NCBI GenBank assembly: GCA_017979445.1
Contig: CM030713.1
Coordinates: 26,147,163 to 26,211,162, forward strand
Direction of reading: 5' to 3'
Length of the DNA: 64,000 nucleotides
From: Akebia trifoliata
Taxonomy: Eukaryota; Streptophyta; Magnoliopsida; Ranunculales; Lardizabalaceae
This document shows positions 1 through 11,597 of the stretch, piece after piece. The stretch's first letter is position 1, and every line of letters starts with the position of its first letter. The translations under genes were made by a program, and so were the position numbers. Below the pieces are notes generated by a model that ran no database searches, was not told the origin of the DNA, and saw only the letters and a program-made list of their open reading frames with translations.

Positions 1-1134
1 CTATTTTTTATTCGTCACTGGATTCGCTTCTGATCTCCAAGATAAGGTATCATCCTCCTAGATCTGAGTATTTTATGTGTTTTTTGGAGAGTTTCTAGGT
101 AGTTTTGGAGCAAAAATTGGGATTTGGATTTTAGGTAGGGGTTGGGGCTTCAGATTTAGGGTTTTGGGAAGGCTGGGGGGTATTTCTAACCTCTATTTCC
201 TAGGATTTTTCTTGACCTGCGAGATTGGGTTATGGAAGCTCCTATTTATAGTGTTTTTTTGGGAGTTTTTGAGTTTGACTAAGTTTCTTTTAGATAAGGT
301 GAATTAGGATTTTAATTCTTACGTACGATGAAAGAATATTTTTTAATTTTTTGGGAGAACCCCCTGATTATATTTTTAATTCTTTGGGACCCCAAATGGA
401 AGGATCTTTTAATAAATGTCAGGTGGGCTCCATTTGAACAAGTGGGTTACCACTTAAAATTTAGCCCGTGGGCTTACTTAATTGATTTTATTTGTTTAAA
501 ATTTTAAATTTAATTTATTAAGATTTCACTTTACGTTCATTAATATTTTAATTATTAATTTTAAAATTTTGAATTTTTAGGGTTGAAAAATTATCGTTTT
601 ATCCTCAAAGAGGGCTTGTGCTTTTTGAAGTCCTTTTTTTGATGTTTTGGGATCAATTTTTTGTAAGGAATTCAATGGGAGTATCGTTTTGTGTCATTTA
701 TGGGATTTTGACGTGAAGTGGTTGTGGACCCTATGAGGGCGTTTTCGTAATTTTGTAGAGTTTTGTGAAAATTGGCGAATCAATTTATTTGATTTTAATT
801 TATTATTTTATATGTTCGAAAGGATTTTCCTAAGCGTAAGAAAGGCTCTAGGGGTGTTTTGACGTTAGGGGTATTTTGATAATTTGATCATTTTTTTAGT
901 GATTTTACTTGTAAAACTTCTTTTTGTCTCAAAATGACGATTTCTATGCTTTTTGTCATATTTTCCTAATATAGCATGATTTCTAAAGTTTTATTTGCTA
1001 GAGATACCTCATCCAAATTTCTGAAACATATCTAGTAATAAAATAAAGCATTTGAATATTCATCCATCATTAGGAACCGTCGCAATCGGGTTGACGAAGT
1101 TGATTAATCAGACGAGTGTGAAAATGGGGTGTCT
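1..1134. other. no gene recognised, AT-rich flank
   Basis: The stretch is T- and A-rich with scattered short open frames of low-complexity composition. The first 60 bases look a little like a plant 5' leader followed by an intron, but no exon follows. I see nothing supportable as a gene. Confidence 0.5.
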
Positions 1135-1710
1135 ATAGGGATGTGAATTTGTAATCAAGGACTTGGGTCACTTACATTATTTTTTGGACATTGAAGTTAC
1201 CACAACCTCTACAAGCATTCTTTTGTCACAAAGGCAATATATTACAAATATTCTACATCGGTTTAATCTCATAGGGATTAAACCCATTTTCACTTCAATA
1301 ACCACCTTGACAAAGCTATCCAAATCTTTTGGTGATTCTTTGGAAGATGTTACACTTTATCGTGATATAGTCGATGCTCTTCAATATTTTGTGTTAACCT
1401 GACTTGACATAGCTTATGTTGTTAACAAGGCATGTTAGTTTTTGCATCAACCCACAGTAGAACATTGGACATTTGTTAAAAGAATTTTTTGTTATCTTAA
1501 GAAAACTATTCATTTTGGACTCTCCTTCCATTGCTTATCTTTTCTTACTTTCTTGACATTTTTCAACGCGGATTAAGCTGGATGTCCAAATGATAAGAAA
1601 TCTATAGGAGGACATGCTATGTAATGAGTCCAAATCTAGTGTCTTGGAGTTCCAAGAAACAACAAATGGTGGCACGCTCAAATACGTAGTCTGGGTATCA
1701 CGCGCTAGCA
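1135..1710 (+). pseudogene. Ty1/copia reverse transcriptase-RNase H remnant
   Basis: Translation in the + direction gives the C-terminal part of a copia polyprotein. A GHLHYFLDIEV segment is followed by LLSQRQYI, TKLSKSFGD, LYRDIVDALQY, LDIAYVVNKAC, PTVEHWTFVKRI, NADxAGCPNDKKSIGG and finally VSWSSKKQQMVARSNT. These correspond in order to the end of the reverse transcriptase and the start of RNase H in plant copia elements. In-frame stops (after VLT near 1400, at the DxAG step, and after ARSNT) show it is dead. No integrase, gag or flanking LTR was found, so this is a truncated relic. Confidence 0.85.
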
Positions 1711-1929
1711 AGCACGACTACATAATTAACTTGGTTAAACTCATTACTCGGTGAACTTCGTGTTCCATGTTCTTCTCTTCCCATCTTATAGTGTGATGAT
1801 CTCGGGGATACATATCTTACGACAAACCCAACTTTTCACTCTAGGACAAAACATATCGAAATTGATTTTCATTTCGTGAAAAATATGGTATCCAAGAAGA
1901 AATTGATTATGCACTTTGTAGATACGTGG

Positions 1930-2165
1930 GCTTCGAAACCTTTGGGGAGGTTTGAGCTTATCTACTTGGGTTTTGGAGTCGTCACCATTCAAAGAGTTTG
2001 GGTGTAAATGACATCATTAAAATAGTTTTGAAATTCACTTTTCTTGGCTCATAGTGACTCTCATATCCAAAAGAATAAGTAAAGGTCTACCTAGAATTCT
2101 AGGTAATGATGTTCAGTTGAGGGATAAGAAAGTGTTAGGCACCTTGTCCCTTCCATCATAAGATG
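1930..2165 (+). repeat. LTR-like repeat also present at 63280-63500
   Basis: It holds a GGGTTTTGGAGTCGTCACC segment and, about 150 bases later, a GTGTTAGGCACC segment. The same two landmarks recur in the same order at 63303-63490. This pairing is common in LTRs or untranslated regions of plant retrotransposons. No complete LTR borders could be set. Confidence 0.5.
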
Positions 2166-2630
2166 ATTACCAATATGACTAAAAAAGAAGCATTAAAACT
2201 ATTTTTTTTTTAAGTTTTGGATGAAGTTATAGAGAATTTAAAAGAAAATTGACTACAGTTTATCTCTAGAAAATAAACAAATTAAGAAATGAGCGTTCCC
2301 TACTAGAAGTAGTTGCTTGCTGGATTTTTTTAAGTCAAAAACTTTGGTGGGAATCTACTTGGACTCCACCATTTTGAGTCTTTAGGCTTCAAAGGAAGAT
2401 TATGTACTCGCTTTGGAGTAGTTTTTTATAGGTTTAGTAACATCAATCAAATGTAGGGGGCTAAATCACCATTTTTTTAAGTTCAATGGGTTCCTTGCAA
2501 GAGATGCAAACATTAGGGTATCTCTAACATCGATCAAAATCAGTGGGGTGGGTGGAGGCTAAATTACTAAATATTTACCCAAAACTTTAATAGAGATTGA
2601 AGATGAGGGCTCTTAAAAGTCATTTTCCAT
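2166..2630. other. no gene seen
   Basis: AT-rich intergenic sequence, nothing recognised. Confidence 0.4.
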
Positions 2631-2639
2631 TGAAAAACA

Positions 2640-2965
2640 ATTTCCTTACTAAGGAAAGTTTTCTGATTGCGTCACCTTGTGGCATCTAAAAACATGATCC
2701 AATGCCACAAGGTTGTTGAGGACAAAATTCCAAGAACTTTGAAAATTTTAATACAACTTATTTTTTACTGTTGAATTTTGATTTTATATTTGGGAGTTCA
2801 ATATGCTTCTATTTTCAACAACTTGGATCAAATCCAAAAAAGATCTTTTTGATTTGATTTTTTTTTTAATCTGAGTTTTTCCATGAAATCTAAAGGGATG
2901 TAGTATTAGATTGCCATTGTGGGAATCCATGTGGATCCAAAGACCCTTATCTTACTAAGTTAGTT
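2640..2965 (+). repeat. TTACTAACTTAGTAAG-ended repeat, copy 1
   Basis: Member of a local family whose ends read CTTACTAACTTAGTAAG or its inverse (a palindrome itself). Inside it carries CACCTTGTGGCAT, GTTGAATTTTGATTTTA, CTTGGATCAAAT and TTTTTCCATGAAATCTA in fixed order. The left end is decayed here. Seven copies lie in this window. No coding capacity; probably a non-autonomous transposon of unknown superfamily. Confidence 0.6.
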
Positions 2966-2999
2966 AATTAGCCTCTTCTTTCCATTAGTATTGATATTA

Positions 3000-3345
3000 G
3001 AGTCTGAATAGTCTTACTAACTTAATAAGATTTCAACTCTTACTAAGGGTCGTTTACCTCATCTTGTGGCATCCACAAACATGAACTCTGGAAAAAAAAA
3101 TGTTATTTTTCACTATTGAATTTTAATTTTAAATTTGATAGTTCCATGGAAGTTCATAGCCATCCATTTTCAAAACCTTGGATGAAGTTCAAAGCAATGG
3201 TTTTTTTTTTTAATCTGAGTTTTTCCATGAAATCTAGAGGGCTATAGTGCTTGATTTTCAATGTGATAATTTATTTGATCAAAAATGACCTTATTAAGAT
3301 GTAAAAACTTGCTAAGTTAGTAAGGAAAGTATTTTTCTTAATATT
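3000..3345 (+). repeat. TTACTAACTTAGTAAG-ended repeat, copy 2
   Basis: Left end near 3012 (CTTACTAACTTAATAAG) and right end near 3320 (GCTAAGTTAGTAAGG) are inverted relative to each other. It carries the internal landmarks CTTGTGGCATCCA, ATTGAATTTTAATTTTAAAT, AAACCTTGGATGAAG and TTTTTCCATGAAATCTAGAG. Confidence 0.65.
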
Positions 3346-3619
3346 ATCAATCTTAGAAGACCCGGACAAGGGAAACATATTGGCCTTCCAAAAGCGCTGG
3401 GGTATATTTTTAATATCCATCAAATCAGGAGGCTAAATCACCGTGTATCTTTATTTAATTAAGTTCAATGGGGCTGTGTGACAGTGTGAGGGACGTTTGT
3501 TGCGAGTTTGAAGAACACAGGGGTATATATACAATATTGATGAAAATGTGGGGATTATATCTTCAATTATATTTTCAAAAAGTTTAGTGGGGGCCCACTC
3601 GTCCCTACTTAAGCTTACC

Positions 3620-4185
3620 CTGCTTGAACTCACCTTGTGGCATAGAAATTCTATGAACTTTCAAAAATACAATTTAAAAAACAAAAAAAAAAGTTTATTT
3701 TTTACTGTTGAATTTTAATTTTAAATTTGAGAGTTGGGTGAAAGTTCGTTGACCGTCCATTTTCAAAACCTTGTCTGAAGCCTAAAAGAAATTATTTTTT
3801 GAATTCTATTTTTTTCATCTGAATTTTTCGATGAAATTTAGAGGGCTGTGGCGTTAGATTGCTTATGTGGTAATCTATTTGACCAAAACAATCACTATGT
3901 GAAAACTGAAAATTTTGACAAGAAAAGTCAATGGGCCAAAACTCACAAATTTTGGAAACTGAATTTTGATGGCATGGCCGTTGAAATTTTGATGTTTCCC
4001 AATTCGACAGCTTAGAGCCATCAAATTTCTCTCGTCCTCCATTAATTTGACGGTTTCAATCAATCAAAAAAAAAAAAATTGACAATAAAAAATTTGACAG
4101 CCCAAATATAGGCATTTTTAACATTGTGAACCTTTTGTAAGGCTTATAATTTTACTATGTTAGTAAGGAAAGTGTTTTTCTCAAA
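3620..4185 (+). repeat. TTACTAACTTAGTAAG-ended repeat, copy 3, with insertion
   Basis: Internal landmarks CACCTTGTGGCAT, GTTGAATTTTAATTTTAAAT and TTTTTCGATGAAATTTAGAG, and the right end TATGTTAGTAAGGAAAGTG near 4160. About 230 bases of unrelated sequence (3900-4130) sit before the right end, so this copy is interrupted. The left end is decayed. Confidence 0.5.
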
Positions 4186-4289
4186 TAACCTATCATAATA
4201 ATTTGACATATTGGTTGATCTGTTGGGAGGATGGTGAAAAGGGCACTTAAGCGAATTATTGGTTTTGAGGGAAAATAAAGGAAGTCATA

Positions 4290-4650
4290 TTGGTGTTGCA
4301 TGTCAAATTAGCAATGATACATTGATTTTAGTACACACTTCTTAGTCTCGACTTTGGCTCCGTAGAAGCCTTTTAATCTACTTTAATGTTATTTCAGTCT
4401 TAGTGATTAACCCCACTGAGACTAAGGTCTTCGGGGTAGGATCCATTGATAATTTATTCGAGTTGACATCTGTTTTAGGTTGTGAGATGGATTGTTTCCT
4501 ACCATCATATCTCGATGATGGGAATAAGGAGAAAGCAATGTGTGATCCAATTATCGAGAGGGTGAACAAAATATTAGAAGGGTGGAAATAAATTTATTCA
4601 TCAAAAGAGGGAAAACTAATCTTATTGAAATGTATGTAGCTAGGCAGGTT
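4290..4650 (+). pseudogene. L1-type LINE reverse transcriptase remnant
   Basis: The + strand reads VINPTETKVFGVGSIDN, then LTSVLGCEMDCFLPSYL, then DPIIERVNKILEGWK, a stop, and a frame with SKEGKLILLKCM. This order (VN-SK, LG-C, P-YLG, W-P-IE-, GWK, LS-GG-L-LIK) is the end of the reverse transcriptase domain of plant L1-type LINEs. A stop directly after GWK and missing residues around the YLG motif show it is decayed. The 3' part is replaced by a SINE piece at 4655. Confidence 0.7.
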
Positions 4651-4654
4651 GTGT

Positions 4655-4840
4655 GTTTACCCAATAAGAGCAATATTTCCTCGAGGCCACCTACAAGGGC
4701 ACCCCCTCACTTGGTGTGTGTGATGTGTGAGCGTTGCACATGCCTGGGGGAGGGACCCATATGCCTTGGCTCATGCCCTAGCTCATCCAATCCCTTTAGT
4801 CGGACATAAGTCCGAAAACCCCCATTAAAAAAAAAAAAGT
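4655..4840 (+). mobile_element. tRNA-derived SINE (family A), 5' truncated
   Basis: From CCCAATAAGAGCA to the A-run at 4828-4838, the sequence parallels the body of the full SINE at 25787-26065: CACCCCCTCACTT-GGTGTGTGTGATGTG-GCACATGCC. The Pol III promoter half is missing or decayed. Confidence 0.6.
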
Positions 4841-5139
4841 GTAGGCAAGTATTCCAATCTTTTTCATTTCTTTAATCACAACTCCCATAAGTATGGAGAA
4901 GAACTTGGATAAACTTTCTCATGACTTTTTTTTTTCCTTTTTTGGAACAATAAAGAGAGATAACATAAATTGTACATTGTGAATTAGAACCTTATTGATG
5001 CTCCACTAAAGGGAGGAGGTTAGGAGATTAGATCATGGGGAATATGAATGTTACATTGATGGAAAAATGATTGCACAGATTTGAGATTGAAGGTGAAAGT
5101 TTGTGGAATCATATCATCATGTAAGTAGGATTCGGGTAT

Positions 5140-5300
5140 CCCACTAGGGGTTAGCTGAGATGGTAAAGACGACTGAGTTTGCTTCCTAGGTTACACCTTC
5201 GAATTTCTATATACCCCTCCATATAAGGTAGTTATATTTAATTACTATACACGTGCAGGGTGGATAGTATGTGCCAGCCCGCCAAAACAAGAAAAGAGAA
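5140..5300 (+). mobile_element. tRNA-derived SINE (family B)
   Basis: It begins with AGGGGTTAGCTGAGATGG, which fits a tRNA A box, and has ACACCTTCGAATTTC about 40 bases later as the B box. The body ends in an A-rich tail (CCAAAACAAGAAAAG). Likely target duplications are GTAAG-GATTCGGGT before and GGTAAGATTCAGGT after the element. A second copy lies at 29447-29640. Confidence 0.7.
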
Positions 5301-5309
5301 GAAGGTAAG

Positions 5310-6165
5310 ATTCAGGTGGGAGAGTCACTTCATCTTATGGATATAACTTTTGGAAAGGGATCTAAGATGCTTTACCTAATTTCAAAATATGAGTGATCGA
5401 TTTTTAGATTTGAAAAATGATAAAGGTCTGTTTTTGGAAGGATTGTTGGTGTGAGAGGCTTCCCTCAAAATCCGATTAAAAAATCTTTGTGGTATTTTAG
5501 ATAAAAGGGATTTCACCAATTCAAAATTTTGTGGAGTGGGTTGATGGAGGAATATTAATAATTGTGATGTCCACTCAATTGTTTCTTTCATTAAAGCCAT
5601 AAATGACATCCCAAGAATGAGGATGCTTGAGTTTGGTCTAAGACTGCAATTAATTTTAATCTGTTAAATCTTTAAGTCAGTTTTTGTATTCTACTTCATC
5701 TTCATCTTTCTTAGCTTCCTCAATTTGTGGTCTGACATTCCATCAAAAGTGATATTTTTCATCTAGATAACAAATCTTGACAAAATTTTAACAGTTGATC
5801 ATCTCATTTCTAGAAGATTTTCCATTGTAAGCTTTTATTGTTGTTGTAAAGTTAATGGTGAGTTTATTTGTAACATGTTATTGCTTTCAAATTAAGGTAA
5901 GTAGTGATCATGTCTTACTTGAATATGGAAGATTGATGTTCTCCATAATACTATTTTATTCTTTACCTATTCCAATTATGTAAGAAATTGCGGGCAATCC
6001 TATAAAAGTTCAATGTAGCAAATGTACAGTGAATGGTGATGATACTTTTATCATGTTTATGCAATATGCCTAATATCATACAAAAACGATATCGTCTAAG
6101 ACTTAAATGAGCCTATGCTTCGTTCAAAAAATTTAAAATGGGAAGGTTATGTTTAGATTATTCAA
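5310..6165. other. no gene seen
   Basis: AT-rich intergenic DNA; short open frames lack codon structure or recognisable motifs. Confidence 0.4.
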
Positions 6166-6176
6166 TTTCTATATAT

Positions 6177-6208
<32 letters not shown>

Positions 6209-6596
6209 GGGAGTAGTTCGGCAGCCCTAAAGTTTGCCAAGTTTTGTGCCAAACATTTTTTGTAAATCACTTTTGATGGGGTTAGAAGTTTTGGAATAGG
6301 CTGATTTTTTGTGAGGATGATCTCTACGGTGAAGAGATCATTCTCACAAAAAATCAGCTCATTTTGAAACTTCTAACCCTAGTTTACAAGTTGAAGAATC
6401 GTGGACCGTCCAATTTTTGTAAATCACTTTTGATGGGATTAGAAGTTTTGGAATATGCTAATTTTTGGTGAGGATGATCTCCTCATCATAGAGATCATCC
6501 TCACAAAAAATCAGCTCATTCCAAAGCTTCTAACCCATATTTTGAAAAATGTTTGGCACCAAACTTGGCAAACTTTAGGGCTGCTGAACCGTCCCC
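6209..6596. mobile_element. core-palindrome hairpin element A1 (388 bp)
   Basis: The outer arms GGGAGTAGTTCGGCAGCCC and its imperfect inverse at 6573-6596 face each other. Inside are two copies of the core palindrome (TTTTGGAATGGGCTGATTTTT, GTGAGGATGATCTC ... GAGATCATCCTCAC, then the inverse), joined by a spacer with GTGGACCGTCCAATTTTTG. It is bounded on both sides by TA repeats. It has no coding capacity. Confidence 0.8.
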
Positions 6597-6612
6597 ATAT
6601 ATATATATATAT

Positions 6613-6992
6613 GGAGTAAGATCCGTATACACATAAAGCTACTCATAAAGCTACAACGTGTTTTGTCTTATATGGGCAAAAATGTTTGGAATGGGCTGAT
6701 ATTTTGTGAGGATAATCTCTATGGTGAGGAGATCATCCTTGCCAAAAATCAGCCTATTATGAAACTTCTAGCCCCACGTTTACATGTTGAAAAATTTTAG
6801 ACCGTTCAATTTTTGTAAATCACTTTTGATGGGGTTAGAAGTTTTGGAATGGAATGATTTTTTGCAAGGATGATCTCCTCACCACAGAGATCATCTTCAC
6901 AAAAAATCAGCTCATTCCGAACCTTTTTAACCATATAAGACAAAAACGTTGTAGCTTTATACGTAGCTTTATGTGTCTATGAAACCTGACCC
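6613..6992. mobile_element. core-palindrome hairpin element A2 (380 bp)
   Basis: Double-core member. The arms differ from A1: the left reads GGAGTAAGATCCGTATACAC with AAAGCTAC repeats, and the right is its inverse ending GAAACCTGACCC. TA repeats lie on both sides. The inner core is the same as in A1. Confidence 0.8.
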
Positions 6993-7004
6993 TATATATA
7001 TATA

Positions 7005-7196
7005 GGGGGGCGTTTAATGGCTAACTTATTGGCAAAACATTTTTCAAAACATGAGTTAGAGGTTTTGGAATGGGCTGATTTTTAGTGAGGATAATCTCTA
7101 CGGTGAGGAGATCATCATCACCAAAAATCAGCCCATTCCAAAACTTCTAACTCATGTTTTGAAAAATGTTTTGCCAAAAAGTTTGCCATTGAACGC
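7005..7196. mobile_element. core-palindrome hairpin element A3 (192 bp, single core)
   Basis: A half-size member with one core palindrome. The arms GGGGGGCGTTTAATGGC and GCCATTGAACGC are inverted, followed inward by GGCAAAACATTTTTCAAAAC. It is embedded in TA repeats. The arms match those of the element at 55378-55731 but not its immediate neighbours. Confidence 0.8.
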
Positions 7197-7211
7197 TATA
7201 TATATATATAT

Positions 7212-7590
7212 GGGAAATGTTCAACACCCTAAGCTTTACCCTACACTTTAACAAACATGTTTTGTCCTACATGGGTTAGAAGTTTTGGAATGGGCTGATT
7301 TTTGGTGAGGATGATCTCTATGATTAGAAGATCATTCTCACCAAAAATCAGCCCATTCCGAAATTTTTAACCCCATGTTTACAAGTTGAAAAATCGTGAA
7401 CTGTCCATTTTTTGTAAATCATTTTTATGGGGTTAGAAGTTTTGGAATGAGCTGATTTTTGGTGAGGATGATCTCCTCACCATAGAGATCATCCTCACCA
7501 AAAATTAGCCCCTTCCAAAACTTCTAACCCATGTAGGACAAAACACATTTGTTAAAGTGTAGGGTTTAGCTTAGGGTATTGAACGGGACC
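7212..7590. mobile_element. core-palindrome hairpin element A4 (379 bp)
   Basis: Double-core member with a further arm type: GGGAAATGTTCAACACCCTA on the left and its inverse ending TATTGAACGGGACC on the right. TA repeats flank it at 7197-7211 and 7591-7612. Confidence 0.8.
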
Positions 7591-7612
7591 ATATATATAT
7601 ATATATATATAT

Positions 7613-9055
7613 AATAATGACTTGCAGGAGAAATGAAAGAGATGGAAAGAGAAATCATGCATTAAAAAATATTAATTGGCATTTTTTTAGTAGTTATATG
7701 AGCCCAAAAGAGCAATTATGCGACTTGTAAATCCAAAAAATTCAACACAAAATCTAATTGAAAACCATAAAAAATGAAAAATAAACTTGGTGATTTTATT
7801 TTAGTGGAATCGCAAAGGAAAGGGAAAAAAATAATGGTCTTTTATTGTAGGCTAATGGTAAATAATCCAATAAATGCCCTCATCTTCAATCTCATAACCC
7901 TTTATTTATTTCCCAAAACCTATCATCCTCAAACTCTCTAGCCCCTATAAAAGTCAAGATTAACCCTCCTAAACCATTTGTTATTTAAAAAAAGAAAAAT
8001 ATTTAATATTTTATCTAAAGTTACATTGTTTTTTAACTTGTCTCAACCCTTTGCTAAAAAACCTTAGAATTTTCTATCCAAAATTTCACAGTTTTTAACT
8101 TTTCAAAAATCGCTTCTTGTCTTGAGGCTTGAAGGTTAGATAGAGTCTTAAGGTTGAAGATGAAAAATCAAGGAATGAAAATACCTTGTTTACATGTTGA
8201 AGATAGGACATACATGTCAATATTTTCCATTAGTCTCTAATTGAAGACTAAGTTTAAGGGGGGTATGTCATCAATTTGAAAACATTGGAGGTTAACCTAA
8301 ATATTCTCTAAAACTTGGAGGGGCATGCCTCAAACACCCAATAAAACCATAACAACAAAGTTTGGATTCTACAATTATTTTCCAAGGGGCCAGTTTTATT
8401 AATTTAGATAAAATTGGTCAGTTTTCAAGAAAAAAAAAATCTAGATTGAGTTAACTTAAATTCTTAGAATGGTCAATTTTCAACAATTGATCACATTACA
8501 TCTATGGAATATGAATTCCATGGACAAATGGATTCCACCATTTGATTACACCTACGTAAATATAATCATAAAAAGAACTAGTTTTAGCATAATTGTTCAG
8601 TTGACATGAAACTTGATTGAGTTGACTCAACTTATCAACTCGATTGAGTTAACTTAAATTGAATCGAGTAGAGTTAGAAACTGGTATGAATCATTTAACA
8701 AATTATAGTATTATTTTTATAGAGAAAAAAATTACATTTATTTTTTAGAGAAAAAAATTACATTTATTTTTTTTAAGATGGTGAGATGGGAATCAACTTT
8801 CCCTCTTAAAAAATTATGTGTTCTAGGAAAAATTATTTTTCTACCTATTTTTCATGAAAAACTTTTTGAAGAGAACTTCATTTTTTTTGAAAGGTTGTGC
8901 TTGTGTATTAGAGAGATAAAATGAACCTAGAGATCGAGAGAAGGATAGAGTAAAAAAGTGATTATTTAATTTCGTGTTCAATGCAAGGACCAACTGACAC
9001 TTATTGTCTTGAGAGATTTACATTCATTGCCAAAGAGAGAGCAAAGAAAAGGAAA
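7613..9055. other. no gene seen
   Basis: AT-rich sequence with a direct 32-base AT-rich duplication around 8720-8770 (GAGAAAAAAATTACATTTAT repeated). No gene or element recognised. Confidence 0.4.
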
Positions 9056-9059
9056 GAGT

Positions 9060-9680
9060 TGTAGATGATTTTTTTCGTTGGGTACGAAAGGGTGACACAT
9101 GACCCCTAGGGATTCAGGTTAGGCATGAAGATCTAAGCCAACTGATCCGAAAGGTAAGCTTGGTAGTTCGGTCGCAAACCAACCATGAGCTCTAGTCTCG
9201 ATTAGTCAAGGGAATGTTGGGTCAAGATTACGCGGCAAAATGGCTTAATCAACCCAAATGGCAACAAAATCGGGAATTGGGCGTAGTTAAACGTAATTGA
9301 AATTTTTATTAGAGAAAAATATCGAAAATGAATAGTTAAATAAGGAAATGATATCGATTAGGGACATTCTTAATCAATATCCACTTACTAAACAATAAGG
9401 GTAAAATTGAAAAGATGATAAAAAAAAAAGAATTTTAGAATTTCACCTCTATAAATACATGGACAGAGGCACTAAAATGTATGAGAGTCCTCCCTCCCCC
9501 CTTTTTTAAATTCTATACTACTTTCTTTTGTACTAAGGTTCTGACTTGAGTGTTAGAGAGATGTTTTTTCAAGTACACTCAAGAGCACATGAGGAATAAA
9601 TCAAATAATTATTAAGTATCTCGAGGTAGTGCAAGTTTTTGCGTCTACAAGAGTCAACGTGGTATTTTTTATTCTTTCTT
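9060..9680 (+). mobile_element. LTR-like retrotransposon fragment with TATA box
   Basis: CTATAAATA at 9448-9456 lies about 90 bases before GTTCTGACTTGAGTGTTAGAG (from 9539), an arrangement typical of the R/U5 region in plant gypsy-type LTRs. The segment is richer in C and G than its surroundings upstream of the TATA. TG and CA borders and target duplications were not found, so it is probably a decayed solo LTR. Confidence 0.45.
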
Positions 9681-9913
9681 ATTCAACCTTTAGAAGAGCT
9701 TAAGGGCATTTTTGTACTTTGAATGGTATTACTATAGCAAATAACGTGAATTGTTATAATAATTTTGTTTCAATCCCTTTTTCCTACTAAAAGTAGTGCT
9801 TTGTAGACTTTTTTTTTTTTTCTTAAATTCCCTTAATTTTAAATAAAGTTGGAACACATGTACAATATAATATATTTAAAAACTTGTCCTCGTCTCTTAT
9901 ATAATTTTATAAA

Positions 9914-10008
9914 GAGTCATGATTTTCTGACTCTCTTGACATGGCATGTGCTAGAATCATAGATTTTTTTATTTATTTATGGGGGAGTATGTCAAAAATT
10001 CATTATTC
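9914..10008. mobile_element. Mutator-like MITE (family 1), 95 bp
   Basis: The ends GAGTCATGATTTTCTGACTC and its inverse ending TTCATTATTC are inverted. The 9-bp target duplication TTTTATAAA is perfect at 9905-9913 and 10009-10017. The inner hairpin is shortened compared with the 170-220-bp members. Confidence 0.8.
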
Positions 10009-10942
10009 TTTTATAAATATTTAAGTGCATGTTGAAGGCGGATTATAATAAAAAGCTAATTAATGGAAAGCTTTATCATGATTGATGCGAAATAAATTAA
10101 AAAGATTTGTTGGATCATATGGAAATAACAGGATTACGATGGTTAGGTGCTGCGAATTAAGTCATCAATGAACACAAAGAGAGATCTGAAATCTTTAAAA
10201 AAAATAATAAACTATATCTAACTTTGATACAATCCCTAATATATATATAATGGAGAAAAGAATCCAATGTGTTGGTCACAATCGTTCATTTCAAACCATC
10301 ACAACTGTTTTGAAGCAACACACATATTCACAACTGTCAAAAACCAACACACCTATTCAATGTGTATGGATTGTATCTAATGCATTTGGATGCATAATAA
10401 TAAGATGATCTCATCCTTTACTTGCACCCTTTCAGATTCCTTTAAGTTACACTATAGTGGGAAACTATCCCACGTGTACTCATTTTATCACTAACATGGT
10501 CCTACAACATTTACCCAGCAGATCCAACAGTTGCATTTTTATTACAAAAACTCCCTTGAAAAGAATCATACTTTATGAAGTTTGTCACTCACCAAACCTC
10601 ACTTTATTACCAAGCAAACCATGGAGTGGGGATCTACGTCATAAAATTCAAATTTATGTAATTAATTTGTTATTTAGCATACCTTGGAGCAGATTCTACT
10701 CACATCAATTTATGACATTCAAAAACATGATTTGATGCCATAAAGGATAAAATTCTAATAATTAAAAAAATAAAATAAAATTTAATTTTTACTATTGAAT
10801 TTTAATTTTAAATTTGAGAGTTTGGTAACTTTTCAATACCTACAATCAAGCTCACATTTTTTTTATCTTTTAAATATGAGGTTTTCCATGAAATCTATAA
10901 TTTTGTGCAGTTGGATCGCAAATTTGAAAATCCAGTTGGATT

Positions 10943-11597
10943 GGTATGTTTGATTGCACATGGAAAATAAGGTGGAAAATCAATTTTCATGAAAAATGAC
11001 ATTTTTCAAGTGTTTGATTGCACATGGAAAATAGAATTCATTTTCCACCCCATTCAAAAAATCCACTAAATCATGGATTTTACTTTCCCACCCATATGGG
11101 TGGGAAAATGAAATCCACCCATGTTTTCCATCATCAATTATTCCCTACCACTATCACTACCACCACCACCATTACACTAACCTTGCCGTCGTCGTTATCA
11201 CCGTCGTCACCATTGTCGTCGTCGTCGGCTCCGTCTCCGACTACCTTCTCTCTCTCTCTTCTTATTTTTCTTCTTCTCCATCCCTCACCTCTTCCGCCAC
11301 CACCACCACCAAGTTCTCCCCCCATTTTTCTCACTTACCTTCATCGTCGCCGCCGCCGCCACCATCGTCGTCATAGCAGCCACCGCCACCGCCGTCGTCG
11401 TCGTCGCCACCATCGCCCTCGTCGTCGCCACATCCTCCTTCTCCTCTTCTTATTTTTTCTCATATTTTTTCCATGATTTTATCCAAGTGAAATCAAACAA
11501 TGGAATTTGATTTTCCAACCCTACCTATTTTCCACAACTAATTTTCCATGGATTTCAAATTCCATGGAAAGTGACTTTCCATGCAATCAAACATACC
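10943..11597. mobile_element. non-autonomous TIR element nested in a repeat (655 bp)
   Basis: GGTATGTTTGATTGCACATGG at the left and the inverse ending CAATCAAACATACC at the right form terminal inverted repeats, with subterminal GGAAAAT/ATTTTCC motifs repeated several times. CAAATTTG occurs at 10919-10926 and 11598-11605 but leaves 16 extra bases on the left, so the target duplication is uncertain. Related ends occur at 59675-60417. The centre is a CCA/CGT-rich trinucleotide tract. Confidence 0.6.
11340..11445. repeat. degenerate GTC/GCC trinucleotide repeat
   Basis: About 100 bases of GTCGTCGCC/CACCGCC-type triplets, the most GC-rich spot of the first 13 kb. Open frames on both strands here are only translations of the triplets. 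Confidence 0.7.

Noticed and set aside
77..307. 76-codon open frame near the window start
   Set aside because: F/L/G-rich translation of T/G-rich sequence, no motif; it looks like an intron or leader.
11018..11476. 152-codon open frame rich in H, R, P and S
   Set aside because: It is a translation of MITE ends and a CCA/GTC triplet tract; no family match and an equally open frame lies on the other strand.
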